Shown: positions 16,570-24,542, counted from the stretch's first letter. The stretch is DNA of 44,260 nt from Terriglobia bacterium (GCA_021324365.1 JAJPJE010000109.1:1-44260); one strand, 5' to 3'. The notes: a model not told the origin generated them from the sequence alone. A program made the numbers and translations.

Positions 16570-16949
16570 TGCGCAGATTCTTATTGTTATTGTTAAGCGC
16601 GTACAAATGGCTGATCTCGCCGCTGCTGCTGCCTGCCTGCCGCTATGTCCCCACGTGTTCCGAATATGCAGCAGAGGCCATCGAGCGCTACGGAGCTGTC
16701 CGCGGAACGCTGAAGGCGGCGTGGCGCTTGTTGCGATGCCATCCATTTGCGCATGGCGGCTACGATCCGGTGGTCCCGGCGATTTTGAGCGAGGCCGCGA
16801 TTGCAGCTGAAGAAGTCGGACATCGCCGTCCGGGCGTTCCCGTACAAGCAGTTTTAGAGGCAATTAAACCTGAGCCGCGGCCAGTCGCGGCTTCGCAAAC
16901 GATCGTTGCCACGCACGATTGCAATCTGCGCCTTACCCGGCGCTGCTGA
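16566..16949 (+). CDS. yidD: Membrane protein insertion efficiency factor YidD
   Basis: YidD is a small membrane-associated protein that assists insertion of inner-membrane proteins along with YidC. The conserved core is here: LLSAYKWLISPLLLPACRYVPTCS, then the block YAAEAIERYGAVRGTLKAAWRLLRCHPFAHGGYDPV. At 127 residues it is longer than common YidDs because of a C-terminal tail (about 50 residues) of unknown role. It overlaps rnpA by four bases, and its end overlaps the open frame upstream of yidC. Confidence 0.95.
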   Translation: MMRRFLLLLLSAYKWLISPLLLPACRYVPTCSEYAAEAIERYGAVRGTLKAAWRLLRCHPFAHGGYDPVVPAILSEAAIAAEEVGHRRPGVPVQAVLEAIKPEPRPVAASQTIVATHDCNLRLTRRC

Positions 16950-16963
16950 GAAGGAAAGTAGAC

Positions 16964-18727
16964 TTGCCCGAATATCACAGCCCCAACCAAGAACCCGCCA
17001 GCAGCCGCATGATGCTGGTGATCCTCTTCACCTTCATCTTCCTCATCGGTTTTCAGTTCATCTACAGCAAATACGGCCCGAAGAAGCCGGCTGAACCCGC
17101 GCAGCAGCAATCTCCCCAACAGCAACAGGCAGCAGCCACGAGCGCTCCAAGTGTTGCGGCTTCCGTTGCGGCGACTTCGGCACCGGCTGCGATTGGAACG
17201 AAGCAGGCATCGTCCGAATCGCAAATTGTTATCGAGAATGGGCTATATAAGATCACCTTCAGCAATCGTGGCGCGCAGGTAAAGTCGTGGATTCTGAAGA
17301 ACTATCACAACGAAAATGGCCAGCCGCTCGATCTGGTGAACGAAAAAGCTGCAGCGCAGTACGGTTATCCGCTCTCTCTGTTCACTTATGACCAGGCGCT
17401 CAAGGACAAGCTGAATTCGGCGCTCTATGTCACAAACCTCCAGGGCACGCAGCAGGCGCCCACGGATATTACTTTTGAATATGCAGAAGGCAGTCTGTCG
17501 GTTCGCAAGACTTTCCACTTCGACGACTCCTATGTGGTCGGCGCTGATATTGAGGTCGCGCAGAACGGATCAGCGGTACAAGCCTTCCCGGCGTGGCCGG
17601 CGGGCTTCGGTGACACGAACACCCCCGCTCTGTATGCCACCAGCACGATCGACTACGACAACGGCAACAGCATCGATCGGCTTGCGATCAAGAAAGTCAG
17701 TGGCGGTGCGACCTACCGCGGACCGCTGGCGTGGGCCGGCCCGGTAGACCAGTACTTCGCGGCCATCTTCTTGCCCGACGATCCCAGCAATGCCGCGTTA
17801 GTCACGCTGCACAACACGATCCAAATTCCGAAAAATCCGGAGAAGCCGGAAGCGAATGACGTCGTTTCGGTAAGTGTACTGGGCGGCGCGGTCGGCAACC
17901 TGGACGGCCACACCCGCGAGCGAATCTTCATCGGCCCGAAGGCGCTGAACGTTCTCTCCACCATTCATCCGGCGCTGGTGCCGGGACAGACGGAAGCGAC
18001 CGATCTGCGACGGATCGTCGATTTCGGCTGGTTCAGCTTTATTGCGCGCCCGTTGTTCGCGTGGTTGCGCTGGACGCACGTCCACATGATCTCCAACTGG
18101 GGCTGGGCCATTGTATTTCTGACTGTGATCATCAATGTGGCGCTGCTGCCGTTGCGGATCACCAGCATGAAGTCGGCGCTGAAGACGCAAAAGGTTCAGC
18201 CACAGATCAACGCGATCAAAGAAAAATACAAGAAATACTCGATGCGCGATCCGCGGCGCCAGGAGATGAACCAGGAAATCGCGGCGCTGATGAAGACAGA
18301 GGGCGTGAATCCGGCGGGCGGCTGTCTTCCGCTGCTGATCCAGATGCCATTCCTGTTCGCGTTTTACCGGTTACTCGGCAACACGATCGAGTTGCGCCAG
18401 GCACCATTCCTTTACTTGAAGGATCTGTCGGCAGCCGACCCAACGCATATCATGCCGATCCTGATTATCCTGACGACATTCGTTACGCAGAAGATGACTC
18501 CGACGGGCGGCATGGACCCGCAACAGCAAAAGATGATGAACCTGATGATGCCGGTAATGCTTGGCCTGATCAGCTGGAATCTGTCTTCAGGACTGTGTGT
18601 CTACTGGATCGTGAGCAACATCATTGCGATGCTGATGCAGTTAGGAATGAACCGCACCAGCATGGGCCAGGAGATGAAGCAAATCGCCGAAAAGCGTGCC
18701 CGCAAAGCGGCTTTAAAAAAGGCGTAA
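16964..18727 (+). CDS. yidC: Membrane protein insertase YidC
   Basis: YidC inserts and folds inner-membrane proteins, alone or with SecYEG. The start TTG at 16964, preceded by AAGGA, gives the N-terminus MPEYHSPNQEPAS, then TM1 (MMLVILFTFIFLIGFQFIY) and a Gln/Ala-rich linker. The periplasmic P1 domain follows (about 90-350). The C-terminal five-TM core includes the hydrophilic-groove helix region and KTQKVQPQINAIKEKYKKY. The product has 587 residues, normal for Gram-negatives. It overlaps the end of yidD, and a terminator follows at 18787. Confidence 0.97.
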   Translation: MPEYHSPNQEPASSRMMLVILFTFIFLIGFQFIYSKYGPKKPAEPAQQQSPQQQQAAATSAPSVAASVAATSAPAAIGTKQASSESQIVIENGLYKITFSNRGAQVKSWILKNYHNENGQPLDLVNEKAAAQYGYPLSLFTYDQALKDKLNSALYVTNLQGTQQAPTDITFEYAEGSLSVRKTFHFDDSYVVGADIEVAQNGSAVQAFPAWPAGFGDTNTPALYATSTIDYDNGNSIDRLAIKKVSGGATYRGPLAWAGPVDQYFAAIFLPDDPSNAALVTLHNTIQIPKNPEKPEANDVVSVSVLGGAVGNLDGHTRERIFIGPKALNVLSTIHPALVPGQTEATDLRRIVDFGWFSFIARPLFAWLRWTHVHMISNWGWAIVFLTVIINVALLPLRITSMKSALKTQKVQPQINAIKEKYKKYSMRDPRRQEMNQEIAALMKTEGVNPAGGCLPLLIQMPFLFAFYRLLGNTIELRQAPFLYLKDLSAADPTHIMPILIILTTFVTQKMTPTGGMDPQQQKMMNLMMPVMLGLISWNLSSGLCVYWIVSNIIAMLMQLGMNRTSMGQEMKQIAEKRARKAALKKA

Positions 18728-18786
18728 TTAATCAGACATTACACAAAGTTGTAACCGCCAACTGGTAATTTTCTCAGGTCAACGAG

Positions 18787-18830
18787 ATGCCCCTGCCCGT
18801 TTTTAATCACGTGGACGGGGCATTTTTATT
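18787..18830 (+). terminator. Rho-independent terminator after yidC
   Basis: ATGCCCC (18787-18793) and GGGGCAT (18817-18823) form a stem, with an alternative inner pairing TGCCCGT/ACGGGGCA, followed by TTTTTATT. It ends the rpmH-rnpA-yidD-yidC transcript about 60 bases after the yidC stop. Confidence 0.8.
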
Positions 18831-18992
18831 GGTCACGGCCAATATTGCAGGAAGCGTTATCCCCGGGCTCGGATCGAGCAGGGCTGCCTGCTTCGACGCC
18901 GATCAGTTCATCGACTTGCGTGGCAAATGCAACAACGGTGACACGGGTTACATCTCAGTGATAGAAGTAACCCAGTCGGCCAGGGTGGCGGA
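18831..18992. other. Short intergenic stretch with a hairpin
   Basis: Between the terminator and the next gene, GGGTTAC (18945-18951) and GTAACCC (18967-18973) form a perfect 7-bp stem. It lies about 20 bases before the small secreted protein gene. I compared it with the c-di-GMP riboswitch core and saw no match. Confidence 0.4.
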
Positions 18993-19430
18993 ATGCGGGT
19001 TTCTTGCTTGTTCGTTGTCGTCTTCTTATCTATGGGCGCCTGGACCCAGCAGGCGAAGCTGGTTTCCGCGCCTACACCGCATCTTCAATCAGATTCGCCT
19101 GACGCGTATACCCGTACCTTTCAACTGTACGCAACTCCGACGCTCACCGAGGGCCGGTTGTGGTATTGGGAAGTGAACGACTGCAGGCTGGCCCCTTCAG
19201 CGGCCGATAAGTATCTCCCCGCGAAAGCAAGAGTAAACAACGACTTCTCGCCTGCCACCCTGGAGTGGACGTTCACTGGCAAGCGCAAGCTGATGCCAGT
19301 AGTCGATCTCACCGTCATTAAGATCAAGCCGGGCGAAGGCGAGAAACACACGGCAGGCGCTTCAGTGCCGGACCATAGCGGTCTCTGGGAAAAGGCAACT
19401 CACTCCATGATGGATTTTTTGCACAACTGA
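18993..19430 (+). CDS. Small secreted protein of unknown function
   Basis: The 145-residue product has a signal peptide (MRVSCLFVVVFLSMGAWTQQ). The mature part contains a short duplicated-looking beta pattern (RLWYWEVNDCRL, LEWTFTGKRKLMPVVDLTVIKI) but I recognise no family. Codon use and a good signal segment support a real gene. It is not obviously linked to its neighbours; the response regulator follows after about 200 bases. Confidence 0.65.
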   Translation: MRVSCLFVVVFLSMGAWTQQAKLVSAPTPHLQSDSPDAYTRTFQLYATPTLTEGRLWYWEVNDCRLAPSAADKYLPAKARVNNDFSPATLEWTFTGKRKLMPVVDLTVIKIKPGEGEKHTAGASVPDHSGLWEKATHSMMDFLHN

Positions 19431-19574
19431 GGCTCCGATCAGGGCGAGTGATTCCGGCGGCAGTGACTCCCGTCACAAGGTGTTAACACGAAGGTCCCCG
19501 ATCCAATTTGGACTGGTACTTTGCCGCTCCGAACAATACCCTAAGCGCGAAAGACTTTGTTGATATCGCATAGG

Positions 19575-19601
19575 AGGACTCCGCTTTGCGTGCGGAGTCC
19601 T
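19575..19601 (+). promoter_or_regulatory. Perfect 10-bp hairpin upstream of the diguanylate cyclase gene
   Basis: AGGACTCCGC (19575-19584) and GCGGAGTCCT (19592-19601) pair fully around a seven-base loop. No T-run follows, so it is not a standard terminator. It lies about 30 bases before the TTG start and might be an operator or a 5' structure. Confidence 0.45.
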
Positions 19602-19632
19602 GACCCGCAAATCATAGGTTTGGACCAAGGCC

Positions 19633-20574
19633 TTGATTAAATCGGAGCAAATCAAACTCCTGGTTGTGGATGACTCGGCGCTCTATCGCAAACTGGTGGA
19701 GCATTCGGTTTCGCGCGAGCACTTCACTCTGTTTTTCGCGGAGAATGGCCGGCGTGGGCTCGAACTGTACCAGCAGGAGCAGCCTGACCTGGTGATCACG
19801 GACTGGACGATGCCTGATCTCAGTGGGCCGGAACTGTGCCAAAACATTCGCGGACTCCAGCGCAGCTCTTATTGCTACGTAGTTCTGTTGACCAGCCACA
19901 CGGAGAAGGAACAGGTTGTCGCGGGTCTTGCGGCGGGAGCCGATGACTATCTGACAAAACCTTTCCACGAAGGAGAACTCCTGGCACGCCTGGGCGTCGG
20001 GCGCCGCATCATCCAGTTACACCGGCAAGTCGAAGCCAAGAATCGTCAACTAGAGGAACTGGCGCTGACTGACGCACTAACCGGTCTGCCAAATCGCCGC
20101 GCCATTGAGCAATGGGCGGTGCGGGAATTGAACGGTGCTGCCCGTCATGGGTATCCTGTCTGCCTCGCGATCGCCGATCTCGACCACTTTAAGAAAGTCA
20201 ATGACAACTACGGCCACGATTCGGGCGACCTGATTTTGCGCGGCTTCGCCGACGTTCTTAGGACGAGCATGCGCAAATCCAACCTCTGCGGGAGATTGGG
20301 AGGCGAAGAGTTTCTTCTGGTTTTCACCCACGCCAGCCCGCAGGATGTCCTGGTTGCGATTGAACGCGTTCGCAGCGAGTTCGAGAAGCGGGAGTTCGTA
20401 ACTCCAAAAGGTGTCGTAAAGGCCACGGCGAGCTTTGGAGCCGCCGGATTTCAGGGCTCGGTCGCGCCGGACTTTAACGAAATACTCAGCCGCGCTGACA
20501 CTGCGCTTTACTCCGCCAAAAACAAGGGTCGCAACCGCGTGGAGATCGCCGAGCCTGCCCTGATATCCTCGTGA
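19633..20574 (+). CDS. Response regulator with diguanylate cyclase output
   Basis: An N-terminal receiver domain (residues 8-120) has the acidic pair VVDDS, the phosphoacceptor Asp57 in VITDWTMPDLSG, the conserved Thr/Ser in LLTSH and Lys109 in YLTKPF. A short coiled linker leads to a GGDEF domain (about 145-305) with RLGGEEFLLVF at 221-230, LTGLPNRRAI and ADLDHFKKVND. The protein should make c-di-GMP when phosphorylated by a sensor kinase not encoded here. The inhibitory I-site, RxxD five residues before GGEEF, reads RKSN, so product feedback is probably weak. The start is a TTG preceded by AAGG. Confidence 0.95.
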   Translation: MIKSEQIKLLVVDDSALYRKLVEHSVSREHFTLFFAENGRRGLELYQQEQPDLVITDWTMPDLSGPELCQNIRGLQRSSYCYVVLLTSHTEKEQVVAGLAAGADDYLTKPFHEGELLARLGVGRRIIQLHRQVEAKNRQLEELALTDALTGLPNRRAIEQWAVRELNGAARHGYPVCLAIADLDHFKKVNDNYGHDSGDLILRGFADVLRTSMRKSNLCGRLGGEEFLLVFTHASPQDVLVAIERVRSEFEKREFVTPKGVVKATASFGAAGFQGSVAPDFNEILSRADTALYSAKNKGRNRVEIAEPALISS

Positions 20575-20598
20575 AACCTGCCGCCCACCGTCCCCGCT

Positions 20599-21399
20599 TC
20601 ATCCCTGATGATCAACAGGTTTATATCGTGACGCGAGTACACATGTAGCCGCCGTAAGATCGATATCTGCTATCAACAAGCCCTCGTTCCCATACGGCTG
20701 CCAGCACAGTACCGTGCCATCCGGTTTCGCGATAGCGGAAGTCGTCGGCGAATCCGGGCAGGCGTAGTTCACCGACGCGAAATAGCAGTCGTTTTCGGCG
20801 GCGCGGCAAAGGATCGCCTTCTCATGAAACGTGTTCTTCGGATCGCCGAAGGTCGATGGGATGTAGTCGCCTTCTTCTGCGGGAGCGTAGTGGGGATGAA
20901 AGACAATCTGTGCGCCATGCCTCGCCGCCCAGCGCACCGTCTCGGGATAACGCCAGCCCTCATGGCAGATCACCACTCCGAACCTCAGCGAACCCAATTC
21001 GAATACCCGCCTCTCGCACCCGGGCGCATAGAGTCCTTCTTCCGACGGAGCTATCTGAACTTTGTCCTGAAAGCCACTGGTCGTGCCGTCTCGATTGATA
21101 ACCAGTGCGGTCGCAACTGGCGTGTTATCAACCACGCGTTCCGTTCCCAACACGACAGCGATGTTGGATTCGCCTGCAGATTTCGAGATTGTCGACCATG
21201 CTTGCTCGAGGAATGCAGCATCGGGAGGCGGAACGTGATGGCCGAGTCCGCGATACCCGGGAACGTAACACTCCGGGAAACAGATCAGCTCAGCCCGCTT
21301 GTTCGCAGCGTCCGCAATGGCCGCGGTCACAAGCGCGACGGATTCCTCAGGAGTTCCCGGATAGCGGAGGTTAGCGAGCGCAATACGAACGGAGCTCAT
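20599..21399 (-). CDS. Nitrilase-superfamily carbon-nitrogen hydrolase
   Basis: The 266-residue cytosolic protein carries the full triad of the superfamily: Glu in ICFPECYVPGY (about 43), Lys in FQDKVQIAPSEEG and Cys in VICHEGWRYPE. It should hydrolyse a C-N bond in an amide, nitrile or carbamoyl substrate; the specific substrate cannot be told. It ends 25 bases after the convergent diguanylate cyclase gene. ATG at 21399 fits the conserved N-terminus RIALANLRYPG. Confidence 0.9.
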   Translation of the reverse strand: MSSVRIALANLRYPGTPEESVALVTAAIADAANKRAELICFPECYVPGYRGLGHHVPPPDAAFLEQAWSTISKSAGESNIAVVLGTERVVDNTPVATALVINRDGTTSGFQDKVQIAPSEEGLYAPGCERRVFELGSLRFGVVICHEGWRYPETVRWAARHGAQIVFHPHYAPAEEGDYIPSTFGDPKNTFHEKAILCRAAENDCYFASVNYACPDSPTTSAIAKPDGTVLCWQPYGNEGLLIADIDLTAATCVLASRYKPVDHQG

Positions 21400-21420
21400 G
21401 GTTCATCATAGCGAAAGATC

Positions 21421-21676
21421 GGGTGCCCCACACATCCTGCATCTGGATGTGTTGGAGACGAATTCACGTCACAGACTAATCCGGTGAAGCGCGGACTGGT
21501 TGTGAGTCCCGAGCAGTGGAGGTGGAGCAGTTATCGCTTTTATCTGCTGCAGGAGGAAGGTCCAGTTCCATCCATGAGGGCTGGCCGGAGATCAAATTTC
21601 CTGTCAGGTGAAAGAGACTACTGCTCGGTACATTTCAAACTCCCACACATCCAAAGTCAGGATGTGTGGGGCACCC
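21421..21676. repeat. REP-type inverted repeat bracketing a RAYT relic
   Basis: The 19 bases at 21421-21439 (GGGTGCCCCACACATCCTG) recur as their exact reverse complement at 21658-21676. Each arm also folds with its inner neighbour: CACATCC/GGATGTG in the left copy, CCACACATCC/GGATGTGTGG in the right. The enclosed 218 bases carry the C-terminal end of a RAYT transposase. This is a different REP family from that at 8.3 kb. It ends 20 bases beyond the DoxX stop codon and could act as 3' hairpin for that operon. Confidence 0.8.
21478..21600 (+). pseudogene. RAYT transposase C-terminal relic
   Basis: The frame reads NPVKRGLVVSPEQWRWSSYRF, the typical C-terminal segment of REP-associated tyrosine transposases, with nothing upstream. 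After EEGPV the frame is lost: a shift of one reading frame at about 21575 restores EGWPEIKF, the usual end of the protein. Both the N-terminal HuH domain and the start are missing. It sits between two arms of a perfect inverted REP. Confidence 0.75.
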
Positions 21677-21695
21677 TGTTCAGAATCGAATCCCT

Positions 21696-22196
21696 TTACG
21701 CTGCCGCGCGTATACGACTGCTGTGCACGGGCTTTCGTTCGAGCGACAGCAAGTAGTCCAGCGCGAGGCGGCCGGGGCCAAAGATCAAGATCATCAGGCT
21801 GGCGAAGAAGAAGGTGTACGGGTCAGCGTTGTAGAACTTGCCTGGATCGGAAATGATCGAGGCCAGGGCCGCACGGTCAGCCGTGAGATAGGCGACGAAC
21901 ATGTCCACAGTGAGAAGAAGCGAGATAAAGCGCGACCCAAGTCCTGCGATCAGCAGGATGCCGCCAACGAACTCTAATCCCGACACAAACCAGGCATTCA
22001 GCGCGGGTGCAGGAATGCCGAGACTGGTGAAGAATCCGATGACCTTGTGGATGTGCTGCAGTTTGCCCCATCCGGTCTGCAGGAATTGCCACCCCCAGTA
22101 GAGACGCACTAGAAGCAGAAGTGGCGATTGCAGCGAATTGCCGACACTGCGCAAAAGTGCGTACCCGCGGGCAGCGAGTTGGGCGACAGCTTTCAT
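21696..22196 (-). CDS. DoxX-like membrane protein of the bufferin-type operon
   Basis: The product from the ATG at 22196 has 166 residues and four hydrophobic segments, including LLLLVRLYWGWQFLQTGWGK and GLEFVGGILLIAGLG, as in DoxX/DoxD family proteins. The start ATG overlaps the stop of the DUF2063 gene as ATGA, which indicates translational coupling and fixes the start. DoxX proteins accompany many DUF692/DUF2063 RiPP loci; their role there is not established. It may take part in redox chemistry at the inner membrane. An upstream extension in the open frame runs through the DUF2063 gene and is not used. Confidence 0.88.
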   Translation of the reverse strand: MKAVAQLAARGYALLRSVGNSLQSPLLLLVRLYWGWQFLQTGWGKLQHIHKVIGFFTSLGIPAPALNAWFVSGLEFVGGILLIAGLGSRFISLLLTVDMFVAYLTADRAALASIISDPGKFYNADPYTFFFASLMILIFGPGRLALDYLLSLERKPVHSSRIRAAA

Positions 22197-23080
22197 TCGT
22201 TCTCTCCATGCGAGCGGAATGGGACGGCAAACCAGCCCAGCGCCATCCAAGCGGCAAACCATTCCTGGATATGCATAGCCTGATCTTCTTCCGATAGCGG
22301 GCTTTGGGCGAATGCAGTTTCCAGAGCTTCGCTGAGCGGCTTGCGTTCCCGCAGCGTGGTCAGCAGCAGATAGGACTCGCGTTCCAGGCGTCGGTAGCAG
22401 ACCGAGTAGTCGGCGCGATGAACCGCGAGGTAGATTGGTTCCGGCGAATTCTTTAGCCAGCGGCGGATCGGAAAAGCGCGAGCTGCTCCTGTCTCTTCCT
22501 GTTCCTCATCGTGCTTGCGGACAGCGAGCAGCAGATCGTCGACGGCATAGTGCAACTCGTGGAGCGAGATGTGCGGCTGCAACAGCAACTGCGGATCTTC
22601 ACCCAAGGTCATCAGCGCTTCGGGAGTGAGTCGTGGAAGATCGGCTGCATCGAAGGCTTCGATGTGCGCCCATTCCAGCTTGAGCATGTCGGCAGCAAGG
22701 GAGTAGCGATCACCTGCCAGATCGTTGTGATCGGCGAGCCACTGCGGCAGAAACTGTCCAAGATTGCGTAATGTAAACGACTGCGACGGGCATTCGGTGA
22801 GATAAGCGCGCGCGATCCGGTCAAAGCGCTTCCGTCCAACGACGGCGCGCAGGCCCGGAAAATCCTCTGCAAACGAATCGAGAATGCGGAACCAGTACTG
22901 CCGGTTGTAAATCTCCAGCCGCTCGAAACTGGTGAGGCGCGAGTTGGGCTTGATGAACTCGGCGGCTTCCTTGGCGTTGGAGCGGCGCTGCGGATTGCGC
23001 CGCCGCATCTGGTCGGACTGGGCAAGAGGCTGCATTACTGCAGAAGCCATGCGACGCTGCAGATCAAGTAAAGGCGTCAT
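22193..23080 (-). CDS. bufC: DUF2063 protein, RiPP recognition partner of the MNIO enzyme
   Basis: This 295-residue protein fits the DUF2063/BufC family: N-terminal helical region with LTSFERLEIYNRQYWFRILDS and FPGLRAVVGRKRFDRIARAYL, then a C-terminal domain. In bufferin and related systems the DUF2063 partner binds the precursor and the DUF692 enzyme and is needed for modification. The start overlaps the DUF692 stop by four bases (ATGA), and its own stop overlaps doxX likewise. The gene symbol follows the bufferin nomenclature and is inferred from context as much as from sequence. Confidence 0.85.
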   Translation of the reverse strand: MTPLLDLQRRMASAVMQPLAQSDQMRRRNPQRRSNAKEAAEFIKPNSRLTSFERLEIYNRQYWFRILDSFAEDFPGLRAVVGRKRFDRIARAYLTECPSQSFTLRNLGQFLPQWLADHNDLAGDRYSLAADMLKLEWAHIEAFDAADLPRLTPEALMTLGEDPQLLLQPHISLHELHYAVDDLLLAVRKHDEEQEETGAARAFPIRRWLKNSPEPIYLAVHRADYSVCYRRLERESYLLLTTLRERKPLSEALETAFAQSPLSEEDQAMHIQEWFAAWMALGWFAVPFRSHGENE

Positions 23081-23964
23081 GCACGCACCTCGGTCAGCTC
23101 TCCTGCGGGGCGCTGCGGCGTCTGCGCCAAGCGCACTTTGTCGAGATACTTATTCGCCTTCAGAGCCTCGCGATGTACTTCTTCGAAGGACGGAATCTTG
23201 TCATCCCACTCGAGCAGTGTGGCAGTGGGTCCGATACGCTCGATAGCGTGCTCGTAAAGGGCCCAAACCGGGTCGATCACCGGATGGTCATGCGTATCGA
23301 GGACATACTTCTCATAACGCGAGTGCCCGGCAATATGGATCTGCGCGACGCGCTCCGCAGGAACAGAGTCGACGTAGACATGCGGATCGAAGTCGTGGTT
23401 CACCGAGCTGACGTAGATGTTGTTGACGTCGAGAAGAATGCCGCAGTCGGCGCGCTCGACGACTTCGTTCAGGAATTCCCATTCCGTCATCACGGAGTCG
23501 TGAAACTCGGCGTAGCTGCTGACGTTCTCGACAGCGATTGGCACTTCGACAAAATCGCGCACCTGGCGAATCTTTTCCGCCGTAGTGTCGACGGCTTCCC
23601 ACGTGTATGGGATGGGCAGCAGATCGTGTGTGTAGCGCCCGTCGACACTGCCCCAGCAAAGGTGATCCGTGAGCCACGGAGTGTTGGTGCGCTTCACCAG
23701 CGTTTTCAGGCGCTTCAAGTGCTCGGGGTTGAGCGGTTGCGCCGAGCCGAAGTACATCGAAACACCGTGCTGCACGACCCGGTACTGTTCGAGAATCTGA
23801 TCCAGGATGGCGAGCGGGCGGCCGCCGTCGATCATGTAGTTCTCGGAGATGATCTCGAACCAGTCGACCACCGGCTTCTGCTCGAGAATGTGGCGGTAGT
23901 GAGGGATGCGAAGACCAATTCCCACGCCGTATTCGGTAAATCCGTTGAAACGATTCGCTGGCAT
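23077..23964 (-). CDS. bufB: DUF692/MNIO multinuclear iron-dependent RiPP maturase
   Basis: The 295-residue TIM-barrel protein has the ligand set of multinuclear non-haem iron oxidative enzymes: His66 in VQHGVSM, Asp100-His101 in TDHLCW, Glu146 in VENVSSY, Asp179/Asn181 in LLDVNNIYVSSVNH, His210 and His214 in IHIAGH, His225 and His227 in DTHDHPV, and Glu252 in LEWDD. Such enzymes modify cysteines of a precursor peptide, in bufferins to thiooxazole- or oxazolone-type groups that bind copper. The gene lies about 170 bases behind the precursor gene and overlaps the DUF2063 gene. The chemistry for this particular precursor is inferred. Confidence 0.93.
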   Translation of the reverse strand: MPANRFNGFTEYGVGIGLRIPHYRHILEQKPVVDWFEIISENYMIDGGRPLAILDQILEQYRVVQHGVSMYFGSAQPLNPEHLKRLKTLVKRTNTPWLTDHLCWGSVDGRYTHDLLPIPYTWEAVDTTAEKIRQVRDFVEVPIAVENVSSYAEFHDSVMTEWEFLNEVVERADCGILLDVNNIYVSSVNHDFDPHVYVDSVPAERVAQIHIAGHSRYEKYVLDTHDHPVIDPVWALYEHAIERIGPTATLLEWDDKIPSFEEVHREALKANKYLDKVRLAQTPQRPAGELTEVRA

Positions 23965-23996
23965 AAAACCTCAGGAAAATCGGGAGATCTTGTAAT

Positions 23997-24128
23997 CGGG
24001 TAATCGGAAAGAGGATGCTCGCGTCGCGCTATTTTGGCCTCGCTACGCTCAGCCGGCGCGGTCGCTCGCCTGAATCCTTCGCTCGCAAAAGCTGCTCGCT
24101 CGAGGATGACAATCGTTCCGATTACCCG
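23997..24128. repeat. 13-bp inverted repeat between precursor and maturase genes
   Basis: CGGGTAATCGGAA (23997-24009) recurs as its exact reverse complement at 24116-24128. The enclosed 106 bases are CG-rich and contain further short palindromes of REP character. In RNA the arms could close a long hairpin just after the precursor stop codon. Such a structure could protect the precursor message or dampen read-through to the maturase, but it may also be an inserted repeat. Confidence 0.6.
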
Positions 24129-24135
24129 ACCGTGT

Positions 24136-24432
24136 TTACTCCGGCATCTTGGAGCCGTCGGTGGCGCAACCACCTTTGCCCTTGCAGGAGTTCTTGCCCT
24201 TGCATCCGTTGTCGCCGCTCTTGCAGCCGCCCTGGCCTTTGCAATCATTCTGGCCTTTACAGGCATGCTTGGTTTTGTCGGCAGCCTGCAGCAGGCTGGC
24301 GATGCTGGAGCTGCTGACGGAGTTCTGGCTGGAGCTGGGGGCGGTCTGAGCATTAAGAGTCAGGGCGCCGCCGGTCATCAGGCCGGAAACAGCGGCCGTC
24401 ATTAGAAGCGATTTCACAGTCTTCTTCGTCAT
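24136..24432 (-). CDS. bufA: Bufferin-like RiPP precursor, six-cysteine type
   Basis: The 98-residue peptide begins with a basic, hydrophobic Sec signal segment (TVKSLLMTAAVSGLMTGG...LNAQ), then a Ser/Gln-rich spacer. The C-terminal core has cysteines at 58, 64, 70, 77, 83 and 89, spaced 6, 6, 7, 6, 6. It consists of two copies of C-K-G-(Q/K)-N-(D/S)-C-K-G-(Q/K)-G-G-C joined by KSGDNG. This resembles the second family of bufferin precursors, secreted peptides whose modified Cys bind copper. The ATG at 24432 is preceded by AGGAAAGAAG; the longer frame upstream has no protein character. It is followed by bufB, bufC and a DoxX gene and preceded by an ECF-type promoter. Confidence 0.88.
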   Translation of the reverse strand: MTKKTVKSLLMTAAVSGLMTGGALTLNAQTAPSSSQNSVSSSSIASLLQAADKTKHACKGQNDCKGQGGCKSGDNGCKGKNSCKGKGGCATDGSKMPE

Positions 24433-24513
24433 CTTCTTTCCTCGTGAGGTAATTTGGATTGTCCCTGGAACGGACCGCGCCAGCAGGTGCTGCCGGGTGC
24501 CATCCTCATGGCA

Positions 24514-24542
24514 TACGACTGCCAAGTGCGGCAAAGGTTACA
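24514..24542 (-). promoter_or_regulatory. Candidate ECF promoter of the bufferin-like operon
   Basis: On the minus strand TGTAAC (24542-24537) and GTCGTA (24519-24514) are separated by exactly 17 bases. The same pattern with the same spacing occurs in front of the divergent sigma gene. Transcription would start near 24506, about 75 bases before the precursor ATG. Confidence 0.65.

Noticed and set aside
18061-18768. 235-codon frame overlapping the end of yidC
   Set aside because: Out-of-frame shadow of the conserved yidC core.
18900-18992. c-di-GMP riboswitch before the secreted protein gene
   Set aside because: A hairpin is present, but the conserved core sequences of the GEMM class are not.
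23173-24003. 276-codon plus-strand frame opposite the MNIO gene
   Set aside because: Antisense shadow of a clearly recognised DUF692 gene; no motif of its own.
24034-24405. Plus-strand frame opposite the RiPP precursor
   Set aside because: It contains a hydrophobic, Ala/Leu-rich stretch that results from reading the Cys/Gly/Lys codons backwards; the minus strand has signal peptide, ribosome binding site and conserved operon context.
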